Assembly (NCBI RefSeq): GCF_000236905.1
Contig: NC_016527.1
Location: 620,001-684,000, forward strand
Length of the DNA: 64,000 nt
DNA from: Tetrapisispora phaffii CBS 4417
Lineage: Eukaryota > Ascomycota > Saccharomycetes > Saccharomycetales > Saccharomycetaceae
Direction of reading: 5' to 3'
Of this stretch, positions 39,254-49,828 are shown in pieces. Position numbers and translations under genes: made by a program. A model generated the notes under the pieces. It had not been told where the DNA came from, made no database searches, and saw nothing but the letters and a program-made list of their open reading frames with translations. The first letter of the stretch is position 1, and the number at the start of each line of letters is the position of its first letter.

Positions 39254-42200
39254 ATGGATATCTCTAAGCCAGTAGGTTCTGAAATCACATCAGTTGATTT
39301 TAGCATCTTAAGTGCGGAAGAGATTCGTAATTTGTCAACAAAACAAATTACAAATCCTACTGTTCTAGATAATTTAGGACATCCTATCTCCGGTGGTCTA
39401 TATGATTTGGCTTTAGGTGCCTTCTTAAGAAACTTATGTTCCACTTGTGGTTTGGATGAAAAGTTTTGTCCAGGTCATCAAGGTCACATTGAATTGCCAG
39501 TTCCATGTTATAACCCATTATTCTTCAATCAATTATACATTTACTTAAGATCTTCATGTTTATTCTGTCATCATTTTAGATTAAGATCAGTCGAAGTTCA
39601 CCGTTATACTTGTAAGTTAAAATTATTACAATATGGTTTGATTGAGGAATCTTATCAAATTGATAATCTAACTATTGGCGGTTTAGATGAAAGTATTACT
39701 GATGCAGAAGAAGCTGAAGAAGATAATGCTTTAGATGGTGAACAAAGCTCAAGAATTAAAAACTTTGCTGACTCTTACGTTAAGGAGATTAAAATAAAAC
39801 GTAACGAATTCGTTGAAATGGCTATTGCTAAAGCTCTCTCCGAAGGTAAGACTAGCGTAAGAGGTACGTTCACTGCTATTATCAACGATGAGAGAAAAAA
39901 ATTAGTTCACGATTTCTACAAAAAATTATTAGCTAGACCAAAGTGTGATAACTGTGGTATGTTTTCCCCAAAATTCAGAAAGGATGGTTTCACCAAAATT
40001 TTTGAAACTGCTTTATCTGACAAGCAACTTACAAACAATAGAGTTAGAGGTTTCGTTCGTCAAGATATGATTAAGAAACAAGAACAAGCTAAGAAGTTAA
40101 ATGGTGAAGAAACAACTGAAGAGAACTTTGAAGTTGGCAGAAATCCATCTAGAAAAACCAAAACTGGTTCTACCTATATCTTATCTACTGAAGTTAGAAA
40201 CATTTTAAGAGCTGTTTTTAAAACTGAACAACAAGTTTTACAGTATGTTTTCCATGCCAGACCAAATCTTACTGGTAAGATAGTTAAAGCTGATGATTTC
40301 TTTATGGATGTTGTTTTGGTTCCACCTACTAGATTCCGTTTGCCTTCTAAATTAGGTGATGAAGTCCACGAGAACAGTCAAAATCAATTATTATCTAAAA
40401 TATTGACTACTTCATTGTTAATTAGAGATTTGAATGATGAAATTTCAAAATTACAAAAGGATAAGGTCGCCTTAGACGACAGAAGAATTATTTTCAGCAG
40501 ATTGATGAATGCTTTCGTCACCATCCAAAATGATGTTAACTCATTCATTGATTCCTCAAAAGCTCAAGGTAATAACAGCGGAAAGTTACCAGTCCCAGGC
40601 GTTAAACAAGCTTTAGAAAAGAAAGAAGGTTTATTCAGAAAACACATGATGGGTAAGCGTGTGAACTACGCTGCCCGTTCCGTTATTTCCCCAGATCCAA
40701 ACATTGAAACCGATGAAATTGGTGTTCCACCCGTCTTTGCTACCAAATTAACATACCCAGAGCCTGTCACCTCTTATAACATCGCTGAATTACGTCAAGC
40801 TGTTATCAATGGTCCAGATAAATGGCCAGGTGCTACCCAGATTCAAAATGAAGATGGTTCCTTAGTCTCTTTGATTGGTATGACGGTTGAGCAAAGAAAG
40901 GCATTGGCCAATCAATTGATGACTCCATCATCAAACCCAGCTACACATACCTTAAACAAGAAGGTTTATCGTCATATTAAGAACAGAGATGTTGTTATCA
41001 TGAATCGTCAACCTACCTTACATAAGGCTTCTATGATGGGTCACAAGGTTAGAGTTTTACCTGGTGAAAAAACTTTACGTTTACATTATGCAAATACTGG
41101 TGCTTATAATGCTGATTTTGACGGTGATGAAATGAATATGCATTTCCCTCAAAATGAAAATGCTAGAGCAGAAGCTTTCAATTTAGCTAACACTGATTCT
41201 CAATACTTAACACCTACTTCTGGTTCTCCAGTTAGAGGTTTGATTCAAGATCATATTTCAGCAGGTGTGTGGTTAACAAGTAAGGATAGTTATTTCACAA
41301 GAGAGCAATACCAACAATACATTTACGGTTGCATTCGTCCAGAAGATGGTCACTCAGCTAATAATAAATTGCTTACTATTCCACCTGCTATTATTAAGCC
41401 AGTACCATTATGGACAGGTAAGCAAATCATTACTACCGTTTTATTGAATGTCTCTCCTGTTGACATGCCAGGTATTAACTTAAAATCTAAGAATAAGATT
41501 AAGGATGAATACTGGGGTCAACATTCCGAGGAAAATGAGGTTCTATTTAAGGACGGTGCTTTACTTTGTGGTATTCTAGATAAGAGTCAATACGGTGCCT
41601 CTAAATACGGTATCGTTCATGCTTTACAAGAAGTTTACGGCCCAGAAGTTGCCGCTAAGGTCCTATCTGTTTTAGGTAGATTATTTACTAATTACATCAC
41701 AAATACTGCCTTCACTTGTGGTATGGATGATTTACGTTTAACAGACGAAGGTAACAAATGGAGAACTGATATTTTGAAAACCTCAGTTGATAGAGGTCGT
41801 CAAGCTGCTGTTGAAGTTACTAACTTAGAAAAGGATACAAGTGCCGACGATTCAGAATTATTAAAACGTTTAGAAGAAATTTTACGTGATGATAATAAGT
41901 CTGGTATTCTTGATGCTGTTACTTCTTCCAAGGTCAACGCAATTACATCTCAAGTTGTTTCCAAGTGTGTTCCAGGCGGTACCATGAAGAGGTTCCCAGA
42001 AAACTCTATGCAATCTATGGCTCTTTCCGGTGCTAAAGGTTCTAACGTTAACGTTTCTCAAATTATGTGTTTGTTAGGTCAACAAGCCTTGGAGGGTAGA
42101 AGAGTGCCAATTATGGTCAGTGGTAAAACATTACCATCTTTCAAGCCTTTTGAAACTGATGCTATGGCTGGTGGATACATTAAAGGTCGTTTCTATTCCG

Positions 42201-44200
42201 GTATCAAACCACAAGAATATTATTTCCATTGTATGGCCGGTCGTGAAGGTTTAATTGATACAGCTGTTAAGACTTCAAGATCTGGTTATTTACAACGTTG
42301 TTTAACAAAACAATTAGAAGGTGTCCATGTATCGTACGATAATACTGTAAGAGATGGTGACGGTACTTTAATTGAATTCTTATATGGTGGTGACGCTGTT
42401 GATGTTACCAAGGAGTCGTACATGAATCAGTTCGATTTCTGTCTAGACAACTATGACTCTTTATTGAAGAGATATAACCCAGCTGCATTGATTGACTTCT
42501 TGGATGTTGACTCTGCTTTGAAGTATTCTAAGAAGACATTAAAACATAGAAAGAAGAATAAGAACGTTCCACATTACTTACAAAATATTAAGTATGATCC
42601 TGTACTAGCTAAGTACAATCCAGCTAAATACTTAGGTTCTGTTTCAGAGAAATTTCAGGATAAATTGGAAAATTTCTTAGATTCCAATTCTCAATTGTTT
42701 AAGTCTCACAAGAGTGTTAATGAAAAGAAATTCAGAGCTTTAATGCAATTAAAGTATATGCGTTCTTTAATTAATCCAGGTGAAGCTGTTGGTATTATTG
42801 CTTCCCAATCTGTTGGTGAACCTTCTACACAAATGACATTGAATACTTTCCATTTCGCCGGTCACGGTGCTGCTAATGTTACATTAGGTATTCCTCGTAT
42901 GAGAGAAATTATTATGACAGCGTCGGCTGCCATCAAAACACCTCAAATGACATTACCTATTTTAGATGATGTTACAGATGACCAAGCTGATATTTTTGCC
43001 AAGTCTATTTCGAAAGTTATTCTATCAGAAGTTATCGACAGTGTATCAGTTACAGAAACAACTACTTCTCAATCACGTTCTTATGTTATCAGTATGAAAT
43101 TTTACGAGCAAGACGAATATAATGAAGAATATGATATTTCAAAGGAAGAGTTACAGAACGTTGTTGCTAATAACTTCTTGACAAGTTTGGAAATTGCTAT
43201 TCACAAAGAAATTAAGAAACAAAAGAAAACAACTGCTTCTGATGTTGGTATTGCTATTCCAAAGGCTCAATTAGCATTAGCCGCTGTAGAAGGCCTATCG
43301 TCGAAAGTTATGGAGGATAATGACGAAGAGCAATCTCGTAAGAAGACAAAACAAGCTGTTTCTTATGATGAACCAGATGAGGATGAGATTGAAACTATGA
43401 GAGAAGCTGAAAAATCATCTGATGAAGATGCCATGGGTTCTGACAAGGATTCTGATTCTTCAGATGATGAATCTGAATCGGATGAAGAAATAGAAAAAGA
43501 AACCACTCCAATTAAAACATTGAATAAGTCACAACGTGACAGACAATCTGCTATTATTTCTAACCACAAATTTGTAACAAAGTACAACTTCGATGATGAA
43601 ACTGGTAGATGGTGTGAATTTAGACTTGAATTGGCTGCTGATACTGAAAAGTTATTAATGGTGAACATCGTGGAAGATGTTTGTAGAAAATCTGTCGTCA
43701 GACAAGTTCCTAACATCGATAGATGTGTTCATCCAAATGCTGAAAATGGTAAGCGTGTTCTAGTCACCGAAGGTGTCAATTTCCAAGCTATGTGGGAACA
43801 AAATGATTTCGTCAATGTTGATGGTATTACTTCAAATGATGTTTCTTCAGTATTAAAGACATATGGTGTTGAAGCCGCTAGAAACACTATCGTTAATGAA
43901 ATTAACAACGTTTTCTCACGTTACGCTATTTCTGTTTCTTTCCGTCATTTAGATTTAATTGCAGATATGATGACAAGACAAGGTTCTTATTTAGCTTTCA
44001 ATAGACAAGGTATGGAAACATCCACTTCGTCATTAATGAAAATGTCTTATGAAACCACATGTCAATTCTTAACTAAGGCTGTTTTAGATAATGAAAGGGA
44101 AGAATTGAACTCTCCATCAGCAAGAATTGTTTTAGGTAAATTAAATAACGTTGGTACTGGAGCATTTGATGTCTTAGCGAAGGCTTCTCATGCTAATTAA
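39254..44200 (+). CDS. RPA190: RNA polymerase I largest subunit A190
   Basis: A190 is the catalytic beta'-like subunit of RNA polymerase I, which makes 35S rRNA in the nucleolus. The 1648 residues match S. cerevisiae (1664). Visible are the N-terminal clamp zinc site with cysteines and histidines in CSTCGLDEKFCPGHQGH near residue 60, a second CxxC in PKCDNCGMF, the active-site motif NADFDGDEMNMH with D621, D623 and D625, the bridge-helix region GLIDTAVKTSRSGYLQRCL, and the trigger-loop region VGIIASQSVGEPSTQMTLNTFHFAG. An acidic insert around residues 1370-1420 in the jaw is typical of Pol I. The start gives MDISKPVGSEITSVDFSIL, the family N-terminus. Confidence 0.98.
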   Translation: MDISKPVGSEITSVDFSILSAEEIRNLSTKQITNPTVLDNLGHPISGGLYDLALGAFLRNLCSTCGLDEKFCPGHQGHIELPVPCYNPLFFNQLYIYLRSSCLFCHHFRLRSVEVHRYTCKLKLLQYGLIEESYQIDNLTIGGLDESITDAEEAEEDNALDGEQSSRIKNFADSYVKEIKIKRNEFVEMAIAKALSEGKTSVRGTFTAIINDERKKLVHDFYKKLLARPKCDNCGMFSPKFRKDGFTKIFETALSDKQLTNNRVRGFVRQDMIKKQEQAKKLNGEETTEENFEVGRNPSRKTKTGSTYILSTEVRNILRAVFKTEQQVLQYVFHARPNLTGKIVKADDFFMDVVLVPPTRFRLPSKLGDEVHENSQNQLLSKILTTSLLIRDLNDEISKLQKDKVALDDRRIIFSRLMNAFVTIQNDVNSFIDSSKAQGNNSGKLPVPGVKQALEKKEGLFRKHMMGKRVNYAARSVISPDPNIETDEIGVPPVFATKLTYPEPVTSYNIAELRQAVINGPDKWPGATQIQNEDGSLVSLIGMTVEQRKALANQLMTPSSNPATHTLNKKVYRHIKNRDVVIMNRQPTLHKASMMGHKVRVLPGEKTLRLHYANTGAYNADFDGDEMNMHFPQNENARAEAFNLANTDSQYLTPTSGSPVRGLIQDHISAGVWLTSKDSYFTREQYQQYIYGCIRPEDGHSANNKLLTIPPAIIKPVPLWTGKQIITTVLLNVSPVDMPGINLKSKNKIKDEYWGQHSEENEVLFKDGALLCGILDKSQYGASKYGIVHALQEVYGPEVAAKVLSVLGRLFTNYITNTAFTCGMDDLRLTDEGNKWRTDILKTSVDRGRQAAVEVTNLEKDTSADDSELLKRLEEILRDDNKSGILDAVTSSKVNAITSQVVSKCVPGGTMKRFPENSMQSMALSGAKGSNVNVSQIMCLLGQQALEGRRVPIMVSGKTLPSFKPFETDAMAGGYIKGRFYSGIKPQEYYFHCMAGREGLIDTAVKTSRSGYLQRCLTKQLEGVHVSYDNTVRDGDGTLIEFLYGGDAVDVTKESYMNQFDFCLDNYDSLLKRYNPAALIDFLDVDSALKYSKKTLKHRKKNKNVPHYLQNIKYDPVLAKYNPAKYLGSVSEKFQDKLENFLDSNSQLFKSHKSVNEKKFRALMQLKYMRSLINPGEAVGIIASQSVGEPSTQMTLNTFHFAGHGAANVTLGIPRMREIIMTASAAIKTPQMTLPILDDVTDDQADIFAKSISKVILSEVIDSVSVTETTTSQSRSYVISMKFYEQDEYNEEYDISKEELQNVVANNFLTSLEIAIHKEIKKQKKTTASDVGIAIPKAQLALAAVEGLSSKVMEDNDEEQSRKKTKQAVSYDEPDEDEIETMREAEKSSDEDAMGSDKDSDSSDDESESDEEIEKETTPIKTLNKSQRDRQSAIISNHKFVTKYNFDDETGRWCEFRLELAADTEKLLMVNIVEDVCRKSVVRQVPNIDRCVHPNAENGKRVLVTEGVNFQAMWEQNDFVNVDGITSNDVSSVLKTYGVEAARNTIVNEINNVFSRYAISVSFRHLDLIADMMTRQGSYLAFNRQGMETSTSSLMKMSYETTCQFLTKAVLDNEREELNSPSARIVLGKLNNVGTGAFDVLAKASHAN

Positions 44201-44581
44201 ATAAAAAGATAAATATAAATATACAGAATAAAGAATAATCAATAATTATAAAGAGTCTTTAATTAAGAAAATGCCTGGTTGTATTGTAAAAGCTAGGTTT
44301 ATCGATCATCGATTTATGCATTCTCGGTTATAGTATATTAGACATATAACATTTTATTTGTGATTAATATGAATATGGCTATATGTGTACGTGTGTTTTT
44401 TAAAAAATTTATCATTATTTTAAATAGTACTACATTTTCTAGAGGTTACATACAATATATAAAATATAATATTGTGATATTATTGTAATTGAGGTTTTAT
44501 AATTAATTTTCATTTTCAGTCGTAAAATATTTATTGAGCGTTAATTTATGTTATGATAACATATATTGGATGGCTTTATTT
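44201..44581. other. 381-bp convergent AT-rich spacer
   Basis: This gap lies between the 3' ends of RPA190 and the YOR342C-type gene. It is AT-rich with TA-rich 3' signals and no open frame of note. A short inverted stretch TCGATCATCGA occurs near 44300. Nothing else was recognised. Confidence 0.5.
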
Positions 44582-45592
44582 TCAATCGATCAAACGAGAT
44601 CTTTTATTACTGGAAAGTATAGGTGAACTTTGTGTGACCGGAGTTGGTTGAGTGATGGCAGTAGCAATATTGTTCGAATCGCGTCTTTTGTTTGGTGAAA
44701 TAGATGAGGAACGTGAATTTGTTGCGCATGTATTGGCATTAGCAAAATTCATGTTTGTTTTAGTGGAGTTTAAACTGTTTACATTGACATTGCCCCAATA
44801 CAGTTCATTGGCCCTGATCAATTCATAATAACTTAACAGGCCACTATACCAGATAATTCTCTCATTGTTCAGTTCCTCGAAATTTTCTGTAAGACACTTT
44901 AAATGTCTCAAAGCTTCGTAGATATTATATGAAGGGTTTAACTTTAAAACTGTTGATATTAGATAGGCAATCATATTATAATCGTTCCCATCTTGTGATA
45001 TGATTAATGCTTTTTCCCGTTGATTATACGTTTTCAATATTGTTAATAAATCGTTGAATGTTTTAAATCGATTAATGTCCGAATCATTGAACTCATTAGA
45101 GCCATAATAGTACGAAACATCCCCATATAATATACTAGAAAGATTAACTTTATCTGGAATTGGAGATAAGTATCTATTAATGCTGTTATCATCAGTATTA
45201 TTGTTCATTTTACCATTAACCCGTTGTTCAATATCATTTACTAGATATGATATTATATCTTGTAATTTTTGAGTGTGATGCCTTTTGAACGCCTGAACAT
45301 CGTCACTATAAGAATATTGGAATTGTTGTCCTGCAACAGAATCTAGTGTATCCAGATTTATAATACATAAGTTATTTGCGATGTTTTTTAGCAATTCATT
45401 ATCATTGTTATAAATCGTAGCAATGAAATCGTTAATTGATATACCGGTAGTGAATAAATATCTAATATTGTTCTCAGTGATTAAATTTGGATTATGTAAA
45501 AGTGAACTTACTGAACTGAAAAAAACTTGATTATCAAGTCGATCTAAACAGACTTGTTGCTGTGATAAATGATAGTTTTCATTGAAATCCAT
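44582..45592 (-). CDS. Protein of unknown function, YOR342C/YAL037W family
   Basis: The identification is mainly by position: same strand and place as YOR342C, between RPA190 and the tRNA-Met/TYE7 segment. The S. cerevisiae pair YOR342C and YAL037W has no established function. The protein has 336 residues. It is largely helical in appearance with LRHLKCLTENFEELNNERIIWYSGLLSYYEL near residues 230-260, and an asparagine-rich N- and C-terminus; the tail RRDSNNIATAITQPTPVTQSSP is low complexity. There is no signal peptide or membrane segment. The upstream region beyond 45593 is locally GC-rich around 45970-46000. No function is proposed. Confidence 0.75.
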   Translation of the reverse strand: MDFNENYHLSQQQVCLDRLDNQVFFSSVSSLLHNPNLITENNIRYLFTTGISINDFIATIYNNDNELLKNIANNLCIINLDTLDSVAGQQFQYSYSDDVQAFKRHHTQKLQDIISYLVNDIEQRVNGKMNNNTDDNSINRYLSPIPDKVNLSSILYGDVSYYYGSNEFNDSDINRFKTFNDLLTILKTYNQREKALIISQDGNDYNMIAYLISTVLKLNPSYNIYEALRHLKCLTENFEELNNERIIWYSGLLSYYELIRANELYWGNVNVNSLNSTKTNMNFANANTCATNSRSSSISPNKRRDSNNIATAITQPTPVTQSSPILSSNKRSRLID

Positions 45593-47368
45593 ACTACAAT
45601 TGAACTAGATCAGTCTTGTACAGATGTTGTATAGAAATGAAAGACAAATAAAACAAATAAAACAAAAACAGGTCCCAATTAGAAAAACCTAACTACCACC
45701 TCTAAAAAATTTTTTTCAAAATATTTCATATTTCTTATATAGAAAAGTATATAAAAATATAATATTGTGACTTTAGCAATTGACACTTAAACCATTGTTT
45801 GTGTGAACCATGAAGCAAACATACCATTATGTTAATGTCTTGCTCTCACTCTCTCAATATCTTAATAGAAATAAAATGAAAATGTCGATGAGCTGAACAT
45901 TTTTGAAATAAAAATTTTTCACGATTCTTTTTTTTGGTCAATTCCAACTGTTACTTTTCAATTTTTCTCGAGACGTCCGCGCGACCGGTGCGCATCCTCT
46001 TTTTATGAAATATGTAATTTCGAAAATAAATTAACGAAAACGCGACTGTTTTTGATCTCTATTGCGGCGTTGTACGGGGATTTCTGTCTGCAATGACATT
46101 TCTTTGCGATGAGAATTAATGAATCCAGACGCGTAAAGGGCATCATACTCAATTTATTGACCACTTCACCAATTGACTTTGATGGTAAGTTGAACCTTCC
46201 AAGAACTCAATTGCTGACGTTTTCTACAGGGTCATTGTGCATTAGTGCGCAATGACCTGCTGGAGAGGTTGGCGGGAGCAGATCTGGAGAGGACATTGCT
46301 TCGAAGAATTTTGATAACATTCTCGAGGAACGCAATGCGTTACTTGATATTTACGAGAACGAATTATAAGGCTGAGCTGTGATTACGTTGTTTTGCTGTC
46401 GATTACCGTTGTTAATAGAATTATTAGCAGTAACGCAACTGTTCGTCTTCGATTGTCGATTCCAAATAACAGTAAATATGATATGCGTGTTTTTCAGATA
46501 CAGCTATTTCTTGCGCACCCATGGTAATATGTCTGTTAGGAACAAGCAGCGAAGAACCACAACAGTAACATTCCCTTGTGGCATATATAAAAACGTCCAG
46601 CTTAATTGTGACTAGCAAGGTGTCTTTCCTATCCCGAAGCATCAGGCCATTGCCTTACCTTGAGACTAACAAGTTTGGACATATTAGTAAGCTGTATGGT
46701 TGGTTAATTGATCATAATTAACAACAGTAATTCTAATATCGTTCCGCTATCTCGAGTCCCATGCTTTACTTCACGCAGCTGAAATCATTAAATGTTGTAA
46801 CTCAACCCTAGTAAAGTCGATTAAGTCAACAAGTGCGTATATACGGATTAAGTATCACCGATTGAATTAAAGGTTAAGGCTACTTATAATCGTTTAGAAT
46901 GAATAATATAACAGAAATTCGAGCGGTAATTAAAGATCAGCAAGGGCTAAAAGAGTTGTTTAGGTGTGTTTCGGTTCGATTATAGTAACAGTACTATAAT
47001 GAACGACATATGAGTAACATAAAATGCTGAGCTCAGACATATGACAACATTTTTGTTATAATATGAGGTTACTAGCGCCTAGCGGGACAAGTACTTGGTT
47101 TAACTTGCCTATGTGTTAATTATAACTACTTGTTATAACTTATATAATCATATAGTAATATAATCTAGGTTATTTGCTGGTCCTTCTATTACATTATAAT
47201 TTCCCGATTCTCGAAACTACTCTGATCCTAAAGCATATAAAATAGATTGCAATTTATACTATTAGTTTTGATAATATTTTAATGATGGTCCTCTCTATGT
47301 GTGGGGAAACAAGCATTGAGACAGTGAGCGGTTCAATGTTATTGGCCTTGACTGGGTGGCTAAGTTAT
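45593..47368. other. Gene-poor region left of the LTR-like repeats
   Basis: This stretch has no credible protein gene. The first 400 bp are the promoter region of the YOR342C-type gene, with a short GC-rich patch at about 45968-46000. A hairpin lies at 46230-46257. The part from about 46640 on is AT-rich and carries scattered sequence that may be old transposon debris, for example the GCGCC-containing stretch near 47073, which resembles but does not match a Ty1-type tRNA-primer site. Together with the repeats to its right it forms a typical decayed Ty landing zone upstream of a tRNA gene. Confidence 0.5.
46230..46257. repeat. Short inverted repeat, 11-bp stem with 6-nt loop
   Basis: GGTCATTGTGC at 46230-46240 pairs with GCGCAATGACC at 46247-46257, with one G-T wobble and the loop ATTAGT between. 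No gene is adjacent. It may be a transcription terminator-like hairpin or transposon debris; the sequence alone does not tell. Confidence 0.8.
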
Positions 47369-47602
47369 CTGTCAAAATTATTGTAGAGAGAACTAAATAT
47401 TTATACACTTTGAGTTCGGAAACAACTTATCACTCACTAATTGGAAAGAACTTCTTGAACAATCTTCCAAAGGATAGATGAAAACTTTTCACTTCAATAT
47501 ACATGGCTACGTGATAAACACTGATGTGCAATACAGTACTAATGATCTTTGGAGAATGTCTGAATATATGCACGCGTTCATTCAACGATCAGATAAACTC
47601 AT
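47369..47602 (+). mobile_element. Diverged LTR-like repeat, copy A (solo LTR relic)
   Basis: This segment aligns with copy B (47952-48192) over about 235 bp at roughly two-thirds to three-quarters identity by eye, in the same orientation, sharing blocks such as ATGGCTACGTGATAAACAC. The similarity begins at TGTCA in both copies, consistent with the TG end of an LTR. It contains no gene. Location about 1 kb upstream of a tRNA gene is where Ty-type elements insert. The right end of this copy could not be placed. Confidence 0.55.
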
Positions 47603-47951
47603 TGCTCAATAGTTGAATTCATTACTTTAATATATTAATAGTTGTTAAATTATATACTATATAATTAGATTAATCTCTCTAGTCTCTTGGACCTGGATCA
47701 ATGAATTATTAGCTATTGATTACCGGGGTTTATATATACATCATATTTCAATCTACCGTTCTGTCCAACGAGACGACGTCGTCGAATTGAACACGTACGG
47801 CAGACTGATGGTTCTACAGTACTATTTATGCATTAGAAATTACGCTATTACATTCTTGTAGGCAGTATTGTTTCAGTTTTACAACAATAGTCTCGTATAG
47901 AGGTAATATCTGGTATCGTATATTCAGTTATACGTCCAGTGACATTTCCAA

Positions 47952-48340
47952 CTGTCAGAATTATTGTAGTGTATGTGACAGAACTAAGAGTTTATGACAC
48001 TTTGAGTCCAGAACTAATAGATCACTTACTAATGGAAAGAAGGTCTAGAACAATCTTTCAAGTGGTAGGTGAAAATTTCTCACTACAATGTAAATGGCTA
48101 CGTGATAAACACAGATGTACAATACAGCACTAAAGAGCCTAGGAGGATGAATGAACACGTACGCATGTTCATTCAACTGTCAGATTAACTCATATATAAG
48201 GAGGGCATCTAACTCTATATAGAATAGTTTAATTACACTAATAAAAGATCAATCGATTATTTAACTATAAAGAAGATGGACTATACTAGAGCAACTGAAG
48301 TGGCTAATGACACTAACTTAGATGTTGGAACTACCCAACA
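47952..48340 (+). mobile_element. LTR-like repeat, copy B, with promoter-like end
   Basis: The first 240 bp match copy A. Downstream come TATATAA at about 48193, then an ATG at 48276 opening a 62-codon frame, and the motif CCCAACA at 48334-48340. A TATA box followed by the Gag start codon inside the LTR end is the arrangement of Ty1-type elements, and CCCAACA also occurs at the end region of Ty1 LTRs. The 62-residue product has no recognisable Gag domain. The end at 48340 is a guess from that motif. The copy lies about 210 bp upstream of tRNA-Met. Confidence 0.5.
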
Positions 48341-48549
48341 TAAGCGTGTTACTCCACACCAACAGTTAGAACTAGCCCACATAAGCTTGTTTCTTCACAA
48401 ATACATCATAGGTACCCTAACTTCTGTTATAAATCCAAGATTCTTGACAATATCAGACTCCTGACAGTTAGGGTTTCTTGATAACATTACGTCCTATAAA
48501 ATTTGTGACATAATGCGAGGTTATATCATTACAATACAACCATTAAGTC

Positions 48550-48622
48550 GCTTCAGTAGCTCAGTCGGAAGAGCGTCAGTCTCATAATCTGAAGGTCGAG
48601 AGTTCGAACCTCCCCTGGAGCA
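48550..48622 (+). tRNA. tRNA-Met (CAT), elongator type
   Basis: The 73-nt sequence folds as a complete tRNA: acceptor stem GCTTCAG with CTGGAGC and discriminator A, D arm AGCTCAGTCGG, anticodon loop CTCATAA with anticodon CAT, and TTCGAAC T loop. There is no intron and no encoded CCA. It begins with G1-C72 and lacks the initiator features, so it is the elongator. Within the T stem (GAGAG with CTCCC) one A-C opposition is visible. Internal A box (TAGCTCAGTCGG) and B box (AGTTCGAACCT) are present. An S. cerevisiae tRNA-Met gene lies in the matching place between YOR342C and TYE7, as I recall. Confidence 0.95.
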
Positions 48623-48625
48623 ATC

Positions 48626-48634
48626 TTTTTTTTT
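48626..48634 (+). terminator. RNA polymerase III terminator of tRNA-Met
   Basis: A run of nine T begins four bases after the last tRNA nucleotide. This is the normal Pol III stop signal. Confidence 0.9.
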
Positions 48635-48772
48635 ACAGCTTCTGCAGTTAAGGAATAATGATATTACACAATAGATTTATAGAATGATCATTGTTTTACT
48701 TATTTATGAACTATTTTTTTTAGCTTATATATTAATCTAACAAAGCTATATTTAGGACATAAAAAAACTAAG

Positions 48773-49828
48773 TTATTGTGCATTATTATTTAATCTCCTT
48801 TTAAGTGAATCTACCTCCATTTTTAATCTTTGAACTTCAAGTTCATATAGCCTTTCATTGTTTTGTAAATAAAGAATATAGTCTACTGCTTTTTCGAGTA
48901 TCATGCTTTTGTTTAGTCTTGGTGTTTCCCCTCCAGTGATATCGTTCATTTGAGCAAACTGAATATTATTCAAATTATCCTGGCTTACGTTATCTTCATT
49001 GTACTCATCAGCTACAAACGATGTTTGTTCACTTGCTACCCATGGAATAATTTGTTGAAGTTGCGTTATCTTTGTATTTATATTATTACGGTATCGTTTT
49101 TCTATTTTATTATGGGCTTCTTTCTGATGATCTGTTAATTTTTTTCTTGCATATTTTCTTTTCTCTGTATTCTCCCTAATGGCAGAAATTTGTTGAATAT
49201 TATTATTGTCGTTGTTGTTATTGTTATTATTGCTATCGTTATGATTGTTCATATTTTCTAGATACTTTTGGCTAATCTCGTAGTTAACTAATGGAAATGC
49301 AGGTAACCCAGGAGAAAATGGCTGGGGTTCGTTTTCTCTCTTTATCCTAGGATTAAGATCATTGTTCAGCGATGAAGCAAATTCTTCAATATTGTTATAG
49401 TTATTTGAATTTTGATAGAAACTATTCGCATTCATTCTATTGAACATTCTATTTGAATTATTATTATTGCTGTTGCTTTCCCCATTTTTAACCCCTTTTG
49501 GAGTAGAATTCTTAGATGAATTGCTCGAGACGTCTGGGGATAATATATTTTCTAAAGGTTCAAACCATGATCCAGAAGAAGAATTAAATGAAGAAGAATC
49601 TACAACATTTACTGACTTCAAATTCCCACTGGGTACATTATTACTACTTTGAGTTTTTCTTATACGGTTTTCATCAATAGTGCCATTATTATTAATGTCT
49701 TGGGTATTGAACTTTGTATTGGTTAAATCAGTTTCTGAGTTTGACAACATCCATTCATCAAACGTTAGTATTGGATCTCCATTTGAAACTTTATCTTCAC
49801 TATTATTAGCATTGCTGTGTATTGGCAT
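48773..49828 (-). CDS. TYE7: bHLH transcription factor Tye7 (Sgc1)
   Basis: Tye7 is a basic helix-loop-helix activator of glycolytic genes that binds CACGTG-type E-boxes. The protein from the ATG at 49826-49828 has 351 residues (291 in S. cerevisiae). A three-codon upstream extension would begin with GTG and was rejected. The N-terminal 225 residues are asparagine- and serine-rich. The basic region and helix 1 start near residue 228: KKLTDHQKEAHNKIEKRYRN, with the tyrosine in EKRYR typical of the SREBP/Tye7 subclass; helix 1 ends at QIIPW, followed by a long acidic loop (VADEYNEDNVSQDN) and helix 2 with a leucine-rich tail (AVDYILYLQNNERLYELEVQ). The position between tRNA-Met and REV1 matches YOR344C. 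Confidence 0.93.
   Translation of the reverse strand: MPIHSNANNSEDKVSNGDPILTFDEWMLSNSETDLTNTKFNTQDINNNGTIDENRIRKTQSSNNVPSGNLKSVNVVDSSSFNSSSGSWFEPLENILSPDVSSNSSKNSTPKGVKNGESNSNNNNSNRMFNRMNANSFYQNSNNYNNIEEFASSLNNDLNPRIKRENEPQPFSPGLPAFPLVNYEISQKYLENMNNHNDSNNNNNNNDNNNIQQISAIRENTEKRKYARKKLTDHQKEAHNKIEKRYRNNINTKITQLQQIIPWVASEQTSFVADEYNEDNVSQDNLNNIQFAQMNDITGGETPRLNKSMILEKAVDYILYLQNNERLYELEVQRLKMEVDSLKRRLNNNAQ

Noticed and set aside
46955..46985. GGTTCGATT resembling a tRNA B box
   Set aside because: It lacks the CC end of the B box, there is no A box upstream and no cloverleaf can be formed.
47068..47085. TAGCGCC as a Ty1-type primer-binding site
   Set aside because: Only seven bases fit the initiator tRNA-Met end and no LTR end directly precedes it.
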